DNA from: Leptodontidium sp. MPI-SDFR-AT-0119
Taxonomy: Eukaryota > Ascomycota > Leotiomycetes > Helotiales > Leptodontidiaceae
Assembly: GCA_020726505.1 (NCBI GenBank)
Contig: JAHLEZ010000001.1
Coordinates: 4,526,001-4,590,000 of the forward strand
Length of the DNA: 64,000 nt
Reading direction: 5' to 3'
Shown here in pieces: positions 1 through 11,281 of this stretch. A program made the translations under genes and the position numbers. Position 1 is the first letter of the stretch, and every line of letters begins with the position of its first letter. The notes beneath the pieces are model-generated. The model was given only the letters and a program-made list of their open reading frames with translations, had not been told where the DNA came from and searched no databases.

Positions 1-97
1 GACATCTTCCGTAATGCCCTTTGATCAAAAGCGCTAACCCGCCTCTCATTTGTCTCAAAATTCAACTTCAATTGTCCACAGACTATACTTCCGTGTT

Positions 98-1590
98 ATG
101 TCTTTAGTTTTGAGATTTGCACAGAAACTTCTGCGCCGGGCGCCATCTCCAGCGAGACAAAATCTGGAGCGACTTGACGGACCTCATATACTCGATAGTT
201 CATTGAAATACGAGGAGGAGAAGTTAAAGTGGTACACCCCAGAAAAGTTCTATCCGGTCCGTATATGGGAAGTTTTCGACCAAAGGTATCAGGTGGTTGG
301 CAAACTCGGGTATGGCGCTTATTCCACTGTCTGGTTGTGCCGGGATTTAGAGTAAGTGCTGCTTAATAACCGAAACTCCCAATGCTAATATTCATATGGC
401 AAACATAATTATGTCTGTGTCAAGGTGTCAGAGGCAAACTCACGTCAAGCAGCAAGGGAACGGGAAGTTTACAGGCATATAAATTCAATCACCACGTCAC
501 ATGCGGGATCTAAATGCGTGCGAATGCTGTTAGATTCGTTTGATATTACCACAGCTACGGGTAGTCATATATGCATGGTGCATAAACCTCTCGGTTTACT
601 AATATCCGACTTCCAAGCACTCATCCCAGGAGGGAAACTCCAACAAGATATGTTGAAGCTTACACTGAAACATGTGCTTCTTGCTCTGGAGTTTCTTCAT
701 TCAGAATGCAATTTAGCACACACTGGTAAGTTGCCCAATTGTTATTCACTCTTTCTATCAAGCCTCGATTTATATCTTTCTTTAAGGGCCGAAGTCTCTG
801 ACCATTTTCCAGATATCCAAGATAAGAACATTCTCATGGGCATCGATGATGAGAACGTACTCACGGAGTTTGAAGAGGCGGAAGTCCGTGATCCAAGTCC
901 ATGCAAGGTCGATGGAGATCGCGTTATCTATACCTCTCGCCAAATGCGAGTAAGGGGAAGTGCTGGTCGTCCAGTACTATGCGACTTTGGTTAGGCTCGA
1001 ATTGGCGATGGAAAGTTCACCGAGGATATCCAGCCATTCCTGTACCGCGCACCAGAGGTCATATTGCGAAAGCCATGGGATAAAAAGGTGGATATTTGGA
1101 ATCTGGGAGTATTGGTAAGTATCATTTTACGTCTCTTATTTCGACATCCGTTGTCACTACCCTCTGTGTGATAAGACCATTAATTCGTTTTAGATCTGGG
1201 ATCTTTCACAGAGCAAACACCTATTCGATGCTCGAGATGCCAATAATGAAACTACGAACATAGTGCACCTCGCCGAAATGATTGCTCTGCTTGGGAGCCC
1301 ACCAAAGTCATTCCTGGAGGAAAGCCCAATTGTCGGGGATTATTTCGACAAGAGTGGTAAGCTTCCATACTGCAAAAATGTTTTAGTGTACTAGTTATAA
1401 CTTACACACTCTAGGGCGTTGGATTGGGGATGTGAAAATACCATCTACCTCGCTTGAGGAATTTGAGGAGAACCTGGAGGGCAAAGAGAAAGTTCTTTTT
1501 CTTCAATTTATGCGCAAGATGTTACGATGGGTTCCTGAAGAACGAATGTCGGCATTTGATCTTCTAGATGATCCGTGGTTGAACTCTTAG
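98..1590 (+). pseudogene. SRPK-like serine/threonine kinase, broken
   Basis: Reconstructed exons give a kinase of about 400 residues resembling fungal SR-protein kinases. Visible parts are the glycine loop GKLGYGAYSTV (about 290-335), the HTDIQDKNIL catalytic loop across intron 726-812, CDFG (981-991), an APE-type YRAPEVIL and a C-lobe to TAG at 1588-1590. Introns 1115-1193 and 1357-1414 are canonical. Two defects are seen. An in-frame TAG lies at 992-994, directly after DFG. Intron 1 has a good donor (352) and a CTAAT-like branch (about 383), but no AG before the conserved YVCVKV strand; where an acceptor is expected the bases are GG. The next AG (424) would remove the catalytic lysine and shift frame. 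The start is the first ATG in frame. Most likely a pseudogene; stop readthrough plus a non-canonical acceptor is less likely. Confidence 0.8.
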
Positions 1591-2476
1591 CTTGTGACGA
1601 GCTAGTTTCGAGGGATTTGGTTTGAGCTAGATTTGTAGATTGACCGAACAACTTCTGTTTTAAAACCAAAAATGAGCATGACGCAAGGATGCACAGTATT
1701 TATATATACTTAAAAGGCTTGGGCAACGTGAAGTAGGCATGGCAGTTCTGCCGTCTCTGTCCCTCGTGGAACTCTTGGAATCTCTATCGCTCCTTTGGGA
1801 AAATCACCGTGAGGCAAGCTCTTCTATCCAATAGTGGAAGGAAGGCGATTATTCCGTGCTATGAGGAATTTTGGATGCAACAAGTGAAGGACAGGCTCAT
1901 TGCAAAGGCGTTAGAGAAGAGTTTAGAATTGAATCAAGTAGTGAAAAGTCCTATAGTTGCTAACTGTAATACTTTTAAATTAGTTATAAGGTATTAACAT
2001 ACTCTGCTAAGGAGTGCACTAGCCCTACCTCTTAAACTCCCCTTTTAAGGTACAAAGGCATTTTCTTACTTTTAAATAGTCCCCGCGAAATCGAAGTTAA
2101 TAGCCCCGTCATATGTAGCCACTTTATGTAGGATCATTTTCGTATTTTTATTTTTATTTTATTTTATTTTTTTAATAAAAAAACACATTTTAATCTGATG
2201 TTATTTGATAAGTTCCAATTGATTAATGTTTTATGAATTTAATCCTCTTTACAAACACCGAGTCCACTATGATAGAGGTGCTCGCGGTTTATGAAGGGTG
2301 CGCATTTCTCGGAACCGACGCTAATTATACAAGTCACAGCACATGCAGCCTTTACAACCTTGAAGCTCCCCCACATCCCTCACATCTTCACACTCCCCTC
2401 CCCTCCACACCTCACTTCACAACACCACCTCTCAACATCACAATCAGGGCACTTCACGACCAACTAACCGCCCAAA
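1591..2476. other. Intergenic, AT-rich
   Basis: No convincing gene. A/T-rich sequence includes a T-rich run followed by A-runs near 2140-2190. A 60-codon open stretch around 1809-1997 lacks an ATG and matches nothing I recognise. The last 120 bases are C-rich and lead into SRP14. Confidence 0.5.
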
Positions 2477-3036
2477 ATGCCATACATGGACACAGCCCAA
2501 CAATGGCTCACGCAATCAACCCTCCTCCTCAAAGCGCGACCCTCGACCGTGCGTCTCCTCCCCCTCCCCCTCACCCTCACACACACCAAACTAACCCTCC
2601 CTCCCCCCTACAGACACGCATAACAAGCAAATACACAATATCCCCACCCTCCTCAACCCCATCTAAAACCACCCCTCCCCAATCCACAACAGCCACACCC
2701 GTACCCACGACAACAAGCAAACCCGACCCCCCCACCGCGCGCGCAACACTCACCCTCAAAACGTACGATCCCCAGAGCGGCACGACGCTGAAATACAGCA
2801 CGAATAAAGGCGCGGAGGTTAGTCGGTTGATACAGATCCTGGGGAGGCTGGCGAGGGGGATGGCGGGGTTGGAAGAGAGGGAGGAGGTGGTGCTTGGGGA
2901 GGAGGTGAAGGAGGAGGGGGAGAAGGATGGTGTGGTTGCGCCGGTGGTGGTGAAGAGTGGTGGACAGCAGGGTGGTCAACAGCAGCAGCAACAGCAGGGT
3001 GGGAAGGGGAAGGGGAAGAAGAAGGGGAAGAAGTGA
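2477..3036 (+). CDS. SRP14: Signal recognition particle subunit SRP14
   Basis: Alu-domain subunit of the signal recognition particle, which with the SRP RNA slows elongation during co-translational targeting to the ER. Two exons: 2477-2548 (24 codons) and 2614-3036, joined in phase 0 over a pyrimidine-rich intron with donor GTGCGT, branch CTAAC near 2591 and CAG at 2611-2613. The 164-aa product starts MPYMDTAQQWLTQ. It has the family core ATLTLKTYDPQSG...LKYST..GAEVSRLIQILGRLARGMAGL at about residues 75-120. The tail is low complexity, with a glutamine run and a lysine/glycine-rich end (GKGKGKKKGKK), as in many fungal and animal SRP14 proteins. The Ser/Thr/Pro-rich insert at about 35-70 is typical of filamentous fungi. 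The family assignment is secure; the exact start is likely. Confidence 0.9.
2963..3033 (+). repeat. Gln and Lys/Gly low-complexity tract in SRP14
   Basis: CAG/CAA-rich then GGGAAG-rich sequence encodes the glutamine run and the basic tail at the SRP14 C-terminus. It is a likely site of length variation between strains. Confidence 0.7.
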
Positions 3037-3606
3037 GGGAGGGGGTTGAGGACTGACTGGGAACTCTTGCGATTTGGGCAAGGCAATGCTCTGGTGGAAT
3101 TCCTTTGGGGAGAGGTACAGGAGCGTTGTGGACGAGCTGCTCCTTATGGCTTTATGGCTGATGAGAGGAACATGTTGCTGATGATCTCGATGACATCTCG
3201 AGCAAGTGCATAAAACGACGGCGTTCAGATGGTGGCATAGCATCTCAAGACATTGAGCACAAAGATCCCAATTCGAATAGTTGCATTACATCACTGTTCA
3301 TATTTTGAGAGTTTATTGTTTAGGCTTTTCATTCCTAGTCCTATTGTCCTATCCCTCCTTCCTGCCTGCCTATCCTACCCCATCATCCCTCATCTCATCC
3401 ATGATCCATATCCAGACTCCGCTAACGCCATCAATAAAGTGTGTATTTTCAGATAACCACAAGCAAGACTAACACGTCTGCACCCGGCGACCGCGCCATC
3501 TATGCAAAAACCCGTAAGAAGAGAAGAGATATGCAATGCAACCCATGTACAATTGAAATGAAAACGCCAATGAATGAACCCCATTATTACAGATGTGTGT
3601 AGACAT
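3037..3606. other. Intergenic between convergent SRP14 and RNR2
   Basis: About 570 bases between the stop codons of two convergent genes. It presumably holds both 3' UTRs. I see no further gene. Confidence 0.6.
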
Positions 3607-5046
3607 CTAGAAGTCCTCATCGAAGTTGAAGTCACCTCCGTTTTCTGCCTTGGCTTCTGTTTGTGCCTCGGTATCCTCGTGCTTCTTTTGTGTGCCAGCC
3701 ATGACACCAGCCTTTTGGTAATCACCAACACGCTTCTCGAAGAAGTTGGTCTTTCCGGCGAGAGAGATGTTCTCCATGAAGTCGAATGGGTTGGCAGACT
3801 TGTAGTACTTCTCGTTACCGAGAGCGACGAGGAGACGATCAGCGACGAACTCGATGTATTGCTTCATGAGGGCAGAGTTCATGCCGAGAAGAGCGCAAGG
3901 AAGAGCCTCAGTGAGGAACTCCTGCTCAATCTCAACAGCCTCGGTGATGACGTCTTGGACTGCCTTCTTGCTTGGGCGGTGGTTCAAGTGGGAGAAAAGA
4001 AGGCAAGCAAAGTCAGTGTGTAGACCCTCATCACGGGAGATGAGCTCGTTGGAGAAGGTAAGACCAGCCATGAGACCACGCTTCTTCAACCAGAAGATGG
4101 ATGCGAATGAGCCAGAGAAGAAGATCCCCTCAACAGCGGCGAATGCGACGAGACGTTGAGCGAAGGTAGAGTCCTTGTCTTGGATCCATCTGACAGCCCA
4201 ATCGGCCTTCTTCTTGATGCAGGGGACTAGAACGCGTTAGAATATGAAAATGCAATGTTGACGCGTTGCAACTTACTGGTCTCAATGGCGTTGAAAAGAT
4301 GTGTGCGTTGGGCCTGCTCCTTGATGTATGTGTCGATGAGAAGGGAGTATGTCTCGGAGTGGATGTTCTCCATCATGATTTGGAAACCGTAGAAGCAGCG
4401 AGCCTCCGGGACTTGGACTTCGCCGCTGAAGCGCTCGAGGAGGTTCTCATTGACAATTCCGTCGGATGCAGCGAAGAATGCGAGGACGTGGGAGACAAAG
4501 TATCGCTCATCGTCATTGAGTCTGTTGTTCCAGTCGTGAAGATCCTTGGACAGATCAATCTCTTCGGCGGTCCAGAAAGAAGCCTCTGCCTTCTTGTACA
4601 TCTGCCAGATCTGTTGTAATGGAACATTAGCTATGTTCAAAACACTTAACGCGTGAACGCGTCGGCGCGACTAACCTCATGGTATTTGATTGGGAATAGC
4701 ACGAAGCGTTGAGCATTCTCACGGAGAAGAGGCTCATCAGCTTCTTCAGGCTTGAAGCCCTTTGCTACCATAGCTGAGATCTCTGCCTTCTTGATATCCT
4801 CGACAATGGGCTTCTTGACCTCGATGTCTTCGAAGACTGGCGCGTCGACGTTGAGGGGTTCGTTCTCTTTGTTCGCGGCTCCGAAGTTGAGCTTCTTCGC
4901 AGGTGAGTCGCCCATCTTGAGGGATTGGATGCCAGAGGCAGCCTATAGTAGACATGAGTTAGCAATCGACTCGACGCGACGATGAGGGTTGAAGTGGCAA
5001 AGACAGGCAGGCATACAGTCTTTGAAGGAGTGACTTGGGAAGTCAT
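3607..5046 (-). CDS. RNR2: Ribonucleoside-diphosphate reductase small subunit (R2)
   Basis: Class Ia R2 subunit, which carries the di-iron/tyrosyl radical cofactor that lets the large subunit reduce ribonucleotides to deoxyribonucleotides. Four exons: 5046-5017, 4942-4676, 4610-4277 and 4226-3607, giving 416 aa, normal for the family. Phases agree at every junction. Motifs in order: [11 protein letters not shown] (iron-ligand region), [22 protein letters not shown] with the radical tyrosine, [16 protein letters not shown] (E and H ligands), [16 protein letters not shown] (E and H ligands), and an acidic/aromatic C-terminus ending FNFDEDF that docks on the large subunit. All expected metal ligands are present. 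ACGCGT boxes lie in introns 2 and 3 and ACGCGA boxes upstream, fitting G1/S (MBF-type) control. The gene is convergent with SRP14. Confidence 0.96.
4232..4662. promoter_or_regulatory. Four ACGCGT (MCB-type) boxes inside RNR2 introns
   Basis: Perfect ACGCGT palindromes lie at 4232-4237 and 4261-4266 (third intron) and at 4649-4654 and 4657-4662 (second intron). ACGCGT is the MluI cell-cycle box bound by MBF in yeasts, and ribonucleotide reductase genes are classic MBF targets. That these intronic copies act is inference. Confidence 0.5.
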
Positions 5047-5890
5047 GTTGATGTGTAGAGTTGAGAAGGTGTTTGGGTATTGGGTATCAAAGTCAATTGA
5101 GAGGAGGTCGTGTAGAAGAGAGGATGTTGTTGTTTAGTAGAAAGAGAACATGGAGGGACGGAAAGCCCTTTAGTAGTTTTTGGATCTAGTACGCGACAGG
5201 CAAAAACGTGACTGAAAACAACGCGACGAGCGCGAACCCTTGCAACTTCGAAAAAGGGCATGGCTGGGAGACATTGGCCACTCAGGCCCCTGCATCTAAT
5301 CTTGCTTGGGCCTTGCATGCTTTATCAGATCTTAATCCTGGTCACTTGAGGCAGGAATTAACTGAGCAGTCTGAGCTTGATGAGAATCCGGCATGGTTTT
5401 GTTTTGGTGGATATTTGTAGTCATGATGAATCAGGTTCAGTCAGCTGTGAGAGCACAAAGGAACGGGGTAATAATGCGTTAAGGGACCGAACTCGGATCT
5501 TCTACCCTAGGCCAAGGCTGGGAATCTCATGATCAAATGTTGTCTCCTCTGCCTAGTTCATACTGTAGCATTCCAGTGAGCTGTTCGGACTTTGCAGAAG
5601 TCGTTACACCTTGTGGTGGTCGGGGCGATCAACCTTCTCCACAGCTTGGGTGGCCCCAGTTATTGCAACCTGACGCGTTTTAGTGGATGGAATCCATTTT
5701 TTTTGCCTCTTTTCCACTTCCATGATGATCATAATTCAAAACTGTGCATAATTGGAGAACAATTCTTCATATTTTGTGGTTGCATTATCCGTTTTACGGG
5801 TATCCTCATACATAAGAGTAAGTCGCTAAAAAAACATCGCCGAAAGCACCAACGCACAGCATCGCTGCAAGAATATCGTAATAAACACCC
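5047..5890. other. RNR2 upstream region / DUF4112 downstream region
   Basis: Upstream sequence of RNR2 with MCB-like cores, then the 3' flank of the DUF4112 gene. Open stretches here lack splice-supported continuity and look non-coding. Confidence 0.5.
5191..5226. promoter_or_regulatory. ACGCGA boxes upstream of RNR2
   Basis: ACGCGA occurs at 5191-5196 and 5221-5226, about 145-180 bases upstream of the RNR2 start, with a full ACGCGT further out at 5673-5678. These MCB-like cores are plausible cell-cycle elements. Confidence 0.45.
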
Positions 5891-6953
5891 TCATGGCCTA
5901 TTCTTCTGCAGGGTAGATGGGTTCCTGCGAGGATCTGTGTTCTCATTCCTCCTCAAGTCCTGTCCACGCTCAGGATCAGCGACTCGCTGCTTCTTGCTGC
6001 CAAACCATCCACCACGACTTGGTTCCTCTGGGACTCGGCTCGTCTGTGTACGATGTTCACCATTTCGTTGCGTGCCTTGTCGAGTAGGCTGTTGGGTAGC
6101 ATAGTGAGGAGGAGGGTCTTCATTGCTCATCTGCGAATCGAAGACATCGGGATCGGTGGGATCCAGTACAGGTGAATGGTGGCCCTGAGCTTGGAGTGCT
6201 TTCGCTCCCTTCTCTCGCAAATAGGTCTCGAGAACAACAGCGTTCTTGGTATTGGCACGGAATAAAGCTAGCTGGTTGTTAGCATGATTATACAGAGGAG
6301 GCATACACAGGACCAAACCCCAAACCCTTAAGAATGCAGGTTTGGGATTGTTCCTTTTCCTGGGAGACATTAGAGTAACGTACCATCTGCGATATCGCCG
6401 AGGAATGGAATCAATCCGACAGCAAAGTCAACGACAATATTGAACATCATCTTCGACTTGACATCTGATGGGAGACCTCCTTCGACCTTTGTGCATGATC
6501 GATAGACCATCATGGCCATAAATGCATCGATGACATCTCCGATTCTGGAAGTTGACTTGTCAGTCGTGCCAAATGATATCAAGCGAACCTTGACCTTGAC
6601 TTACCCAGGTATGATGCCAATAACGGAACTCCAACCAAATCGAATACCCATGCAATTGAAAAGACTCATGTCCAAACGATATGCCCGACGCTTAACCTTC
6701 GTGAGAACCTTTGCATCGTGGGCTGAGATCCCTGGGGGAAGAGCCTTGCGTCTCTTCTTAGTCTTGGAGGAGGAGGGATGTCCATCTAGTCTGGTTGCAG
6801 GAACGGTCTCAAAGTATGGGTCCTAACAGCAGATATTGTTAGCAAAATCCGGATTGATATGGGATGTTAATAACTTACATCTTTTCCAAAGTTGTTCTCC
6901 AGAGTCTCCCCGAGAATCTTCTTGCTGATGATCTTCGCGATAAAGCTTGCCAT
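5891..6953 (-). CDS. DUF4112 domain membrane protein
   Basis: Four exons (6953-6879, 6822-6605, 6544-6384, 6267-5891) join in consistent phases to a 276-aa protein. The start is MASFIAKIISKKILGETL. The middle has the two halves typical of DUF4112: GWSSVIGIIPGIGDVIDAFMA, and a second hydrophobic segment around IVVDFAVGLIPFLGDIADALF followed by RANTKNAVVLE. Both carry the repeated I-P-x-x-G-D pattern and probably form membrane hairpins. The C-terminal 100 residues are hydrophilic, rich in Pro, Arg, Glu and Gln, and likely disordered. No biochemical function is established for the family to my knowledge. It is divergent from DCP2 over about 1.1 kb. Confidence 0.85.
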
Positions 6954-8087
6954 AGTTGCGGGGCTGTGGTGTTGTGGGTTTGTGGTGTTTTTGATTTGGT
7001 CGCAACGGCGCGGGAGCTGTCCTTTAATAGCTGAAATGGCACAACAAAGCAATTCCAACCAGGGGAAGCGGTAGGCGTTTGCTTGCTTGGATTGCCGTCT
7101 GGGGATTCAGCGTGACTGGTATGCGTTGCTCAGCGGTCGAATGTTGAAACGGTTGTCGCGCGTAAGTACTATTTCTGGGAACGTGAAAGCCAGTAACATC
7201 AAGCGCGCAGTTTGATTCACAAGACCGGGCCTGGGAAGAGGGGATCCTCTGCTTTATGGGAATTCTCCAGGTTGGAGATTTCGACTAGTTACCACGATTC
7301 TCTCCAAAGCTTGCTTGAGTTGCTGAAGATCAAGCCACGGATTGTCAGTGGTGCATTTCACAATTCAAGTTTGCGGCAATTGTGAGGCCTGCGCCGACCT
7401 GCAGACGTCATTTTTGTCGAGACTGCATTTACTTGGCATGGGAATCATCCAGCGGGGAATCGAGAATCGAGAATCAGGGCGGGGATTGGCAGGATAAGCG
7501 AAGGCACTGCCACATTGCCACCAGCCACAGCTTCTTTAGGTTCAGGCGCACCTGCACCTGCAGACAGTGCAGTAGTTTCATTGTTCAACGTGGACCAGCA
7601 GGCGCAAGAGCAAGAGAAAGCAAAGCCAGGCAAGCCTCACATCGGCAGCATCGCATCCACTCCACCAGACTCTTCGTATGCAGCACAGCACAGCAGAGCA
7701 CAGCTGGCAGAGAACAACACCACTCGCTCACTCACTGACTCGACTCAGCCAACCAACCTCTTTTCCCTTCTTCCCTTCTTCCCTCTCTCTCTCTCCCCCA
7801 ACCACTTCACTTCACTTCCGACCAACCACCCCATTCCATTCATCCACTTCAGCTGTTCTCACCGCACTTTGACCACCTCCTCTTGATCCCTGTATCGTAT
7901 CGCGCCCCCGGATTTGCCACCATCTGTTCTGATCGGTTTCCTGGCTGGTCTGGGACTCGGAAAGTTCTCGAGTTTCAGCTTCAGCTTCTACCCGCCCACC
8001 CGCCGCCTTGCTGGCCTGACTGCGCGTCTACCTCCCGCGCCAACCCACCATTCGACGCCGTGGATATGCTGAGAATATCAAGACATC
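6954..8087. other. Divergent intergenic region, DUF4112 / DCP2
   Basis: Shared upstream region. The right half (about 7740-7880) is strongly pyrimidine-rich on the plus strand with CT runs, as in many fungal promoters and 5' UTRs. Open stretches at 7382-7886 lack conserved features and probably belong to the DCP2 leader. Confidence 0.55.
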
Positions 8088-10802
8088 ATGACAGAAAGAA
8101 TGAAGATAGACGACTGTAAGTAGAACGAGTCAACCAAGAATCTTTGCAATCGGATCATCCCCGAATCTCTCGTCGTGATCTATTCTGCATCTCTGCTTGC
8201 CCTACCCGCCCCAGCCTCGTCCACCGAAAATGGCACAGCTAACGAAACATCTTCAGGGCTGGACGACCTCTGCGCCAGATTCATTTTGAACCTTCCGTTG
8301 GCTGATCTAGGATCCATCGAGCGAATATGTTTCCAAGTCGAAGAAGCACAATGGTTCTACGAGGACTTTATCCGGCCCCTCGATCCCTCTCTACCTTCCC
8401 TCGGCCTTCGCGAGTTCTCGAAGGCCATATTCGCACACTGCCCGATACTCTCAGACTTTTCTGCAGGGAAACACATGGCTGCTTTTGAGCAGTTCATGAT
8501 GTACAAGAAGCGCATTCCAGTTAGAGGTGCCGTAATGCTGAATGAAGCTATGGATGCGACTGTCCTGGTCAAAGGTTGGAAGAGTGGCGCCAGTTGGAGT
8601 TTTCCCAGGGGGAAAATCAACAAGGATGAAGACGATTTGGACTGTGCGGTTCGTGAGGTGTATGAAGAGACTGGGTACCATCTCGGCGATGCTGGCCTTG
8701 TTCCTCCTGATCGAAATGTTCCAAAGCTCGAGCTTAACATGCATGACCAACAGGTACATCTGTTCGTTTTTAGAAACGTGCCCATGGATACACCTTTTGC
8801 GCCACGAACGCGCAAAGAGATCAGCAAAATCGATTGGTGGCTGCTCTCTGACCTTCCTGCGTACAGGAAGAAGGGACGAGAACAGCAAGCACCAGTTCAG
8901 AATGGCAATAAATTTTACATGGTAGCTCCATTTCTGGTGAAGCTTCGGAAATGGATGCTTGAAGAGCGGAAGAATGATGCGAAGAGAATTTCGAGCAACC
9001 AACATCTCTCCGCAGGCATGAGCAACGATGAAATGTTCACAGAAGATGACCGAGGAGCAGAATCGACTGGCCCAACACAGTTCGGAGGAGATGCTAGTCA
9101 TAGTAATCCGGACCATAACAGCTTAGAAGATGCGAACATAGCTCTCAATCGTCTCCTACAAGGTCAACAGCCACCACATGAACTACAAGCTGGTCCGGCG
9201 TCTATGGCCCTTCCAGCAAACAAAGTAGGAGAGGCATTGTTAGCCATACTCCACAGCCAGCCGCCGTCTTTGAATCAACCGCTTCCTCAAAATGCTCCAC
9301 CCCATACGCCTCTTGATCACTTTCTTGGTCAACCTCAAATGCCGCCTACTCCTCAACACTTCCCACCTAGACCCTATGTTTCGCACTCGCAACTGCCAGC
9401 TCCACCGGCCTTCCATCCCTCAACCTTTTCCTATCAACAACCACATCAACAGCCTCCTCCGCAAGCCCCGTCTCTGCAACAGACGTATCAAAGATTTCAA
9501 GCTCCCCAACCGCCAGCGCCGAGACGGAGCGAGAATCCTCATAGTCATCAATCACAGCACCTCATTCACCCGCAACCGTTGCCTCCTCATGTTCAAAGGG
9601 CTGTATTCACAGGCGGTCCGGTTCATGCCCCAATGGTCCCTCCACCTCAGCAAATTCAACAGCCACAGCAAAACACATTTGTCTCTATGAACGTTTCCAA
9701 CCCCCAGTTCCCTGGCTTGCATTCGACAATGGTTCCGTCAGAACCAAAACTATCGCCGCCAAAGCTCACCAACCATTCTTTAGCTCTTCTCAACGCCTTC
9801 AAGACTCAGGACCAAGTAGCTCAAGAAACTCCTGCAACCAACGAGCTCCCCCTACAAGGATTTCCACAGAAGCCTACCCAACTTCAAAAACATCTGCCCC
9901 AGGAACTCCCTGCAGATGCATCTCAGCAACACAGAGAACCTCCTCATCCCAAGGCTGCACCGCATCAGAATGGTAGCATATCAGCAACTCCTCCATCACT
10001 GGCTGCAAGACAACCCATCAGCGAGACTCAACGATCAACTCTACTGGGTCTCTTCAAAAGCCCTACTACACCAGCAGCGGTGCCAGTAAGACAGCTTGCC
10101 TCAACAGCCCTACCTTCAAGTAGTTTGCCATCAGCTGTTGAACTGTCAGCTGTAGAGCCCCTTTCTGTAAATGCCGCCTCAACATCCGCACTCCTTAATG
10201 ATAAGCGAACCCCAGATCATGCTGCAAATATCGGTACCAAACTTCAACAGGTTTCAGGTGCTCAGCTGCCTTTCCGGCCAGTTGGTATATTAGCACGCCC
10301 TGCAGATTCAAGTGACAAGGAGGTTCCAGGACGAAATGGTACTGGTAACAAGGTCCGATCGAGCGGAAAGAAACAAGCTCCACAATCGAAAAACCCGGAG
10401 CCCGTAGTTCAGCAGGCAGAAAAGCCTTTCCAACCCCAGATTTTGAAACGACCTCAACCTGGCATGTCTACATCTCCCGAAGGAATTACCCCAACGCAAT
10501 CAAACTTCCCAGCATTCGCTCAGCCTTCAAACAAGCCAGCCGACCACACCCAAACTTTACTCTCCATGTTCCGCAAAGGTCCTACATCCGTGAGCTCCTT
10601 TACACATGGACCAACTGGTGAGCCACTCATATCGCTGCCACCTGCTGATCCAGCCCTTGGCATATCTGCAAGATCCAGAGTTGGAAGTCTTGCATCTACC
10701 GAGGGAGGCCTACGTCGTGGAAGCCAGACTCCGATCTCTCCTGCAGACAAAGGTTTCTTGTTGAATTACTTGGACGCAGTGGCGAATGGTGCCCAGCGCT
10801 GA
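8088..10802 (+). CDS. DCP2: mRNA-decapping enzyme subunit 2
   Basis: Catalytic subunit of the decapping complex, which hydrolyses the m7G cap in cytoplasm and P-bodies. A short first exon (8088-8115) splices over intron 8116-8256 to one long exon, giving W10-LDDLC and 857 aa. The N-terminal Dcp1-binding domain (about 1-95) includes RFILNLP and CFQVEEAQWFYEDFIRP. The Nudix box follows with all key residues: G128, E134, R142-E143, E146-E147, G149. A Box B region ends near residue 245. The remaining 600 residues are Pro/Gln-rich and disordered. They contain several short leucine motifs (ALLAILHS, ALLNAFKTQ, TLLGLFKSP, TLLSMFRKG, FLLNYLDAV) like the HLMs that bind Edc3/Pat1. The start is chosen because the splice restores the conserved WLDDLC. 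Confidence 0.95.
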
Positions 10803-11281
10803 TGCTATGTATCGAAGGGTTTATCAGAGCGATATCAGCAGTGGAGTTGGGAGCTTTGAGGTTATCAGTGCATTTTTTGCTTGTAAGACCATGGAATTCA
10901 AGGGTCAATTGCTATGAATCAGTAGTTAACTTTTGAAGGATGTACAAGCACGTCCAGTTAGCTAGCTATTCATAAAGGCTATGATGCATCAATGAATTTA
11001 GACAGAATGCTTCTCCTTGGTGATGCACTCCCAAGTAGCTTTACCAAATTGAAGCTCATTTGAATGCATCCATTAGTGTAGATTATGAAAATTCTTCTCC
11101 CCTAAAACTATCTCAATTCGCACCTTTGCTCCCAGTGGTCCTTTGTAGTTGCGGTTGGCCATTGGATGCTTGGCAAGGCTGAGAAATCCATGTCGCGGGA
11201 AATTTCCGCCTTCAACCTTCGCTCACTTCAACCCACCTATCCAACCTTCAACTCCAACAACCACCCCTCATACACCTCAAA
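10803..11281. other. Intergenic DCP2 / IBA57
   Basis: About 480 bases with the DCP2 3' flank and the IBA57 leader. The last 70 bases are C/A-rich. Nothing else seen. Confidence 0.6.

Noticed and set aside
992..994. TAG codon reassignment to an amino acid
   Set aside because: Many intact genes in the window end with TAG, so a general reassignment is not tenable; only local decay or readthrough remains.
2577..3243. Long minus-strand open frames over SRP14
   Set aside because: They are antisense to a clear SRP14 and owe their length to its C-rich composition; no domain and no supported start.
3574..4159. Plus-strand open frames over RNR2
   Set aside because: Exact antisense of conserved R2 exons; codon bias of the real gene explains them.
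5208..5420. Plus-strand 70-codon frame upstream of RNR2
   Set aside because: Low similarity to anything, overlaps the likely promoter, no splice or start support.
7382..7886. Plus-strand frames before DCP2
   Set aside because: Low-complexity, CT-rich leader sequence; no conserved features.
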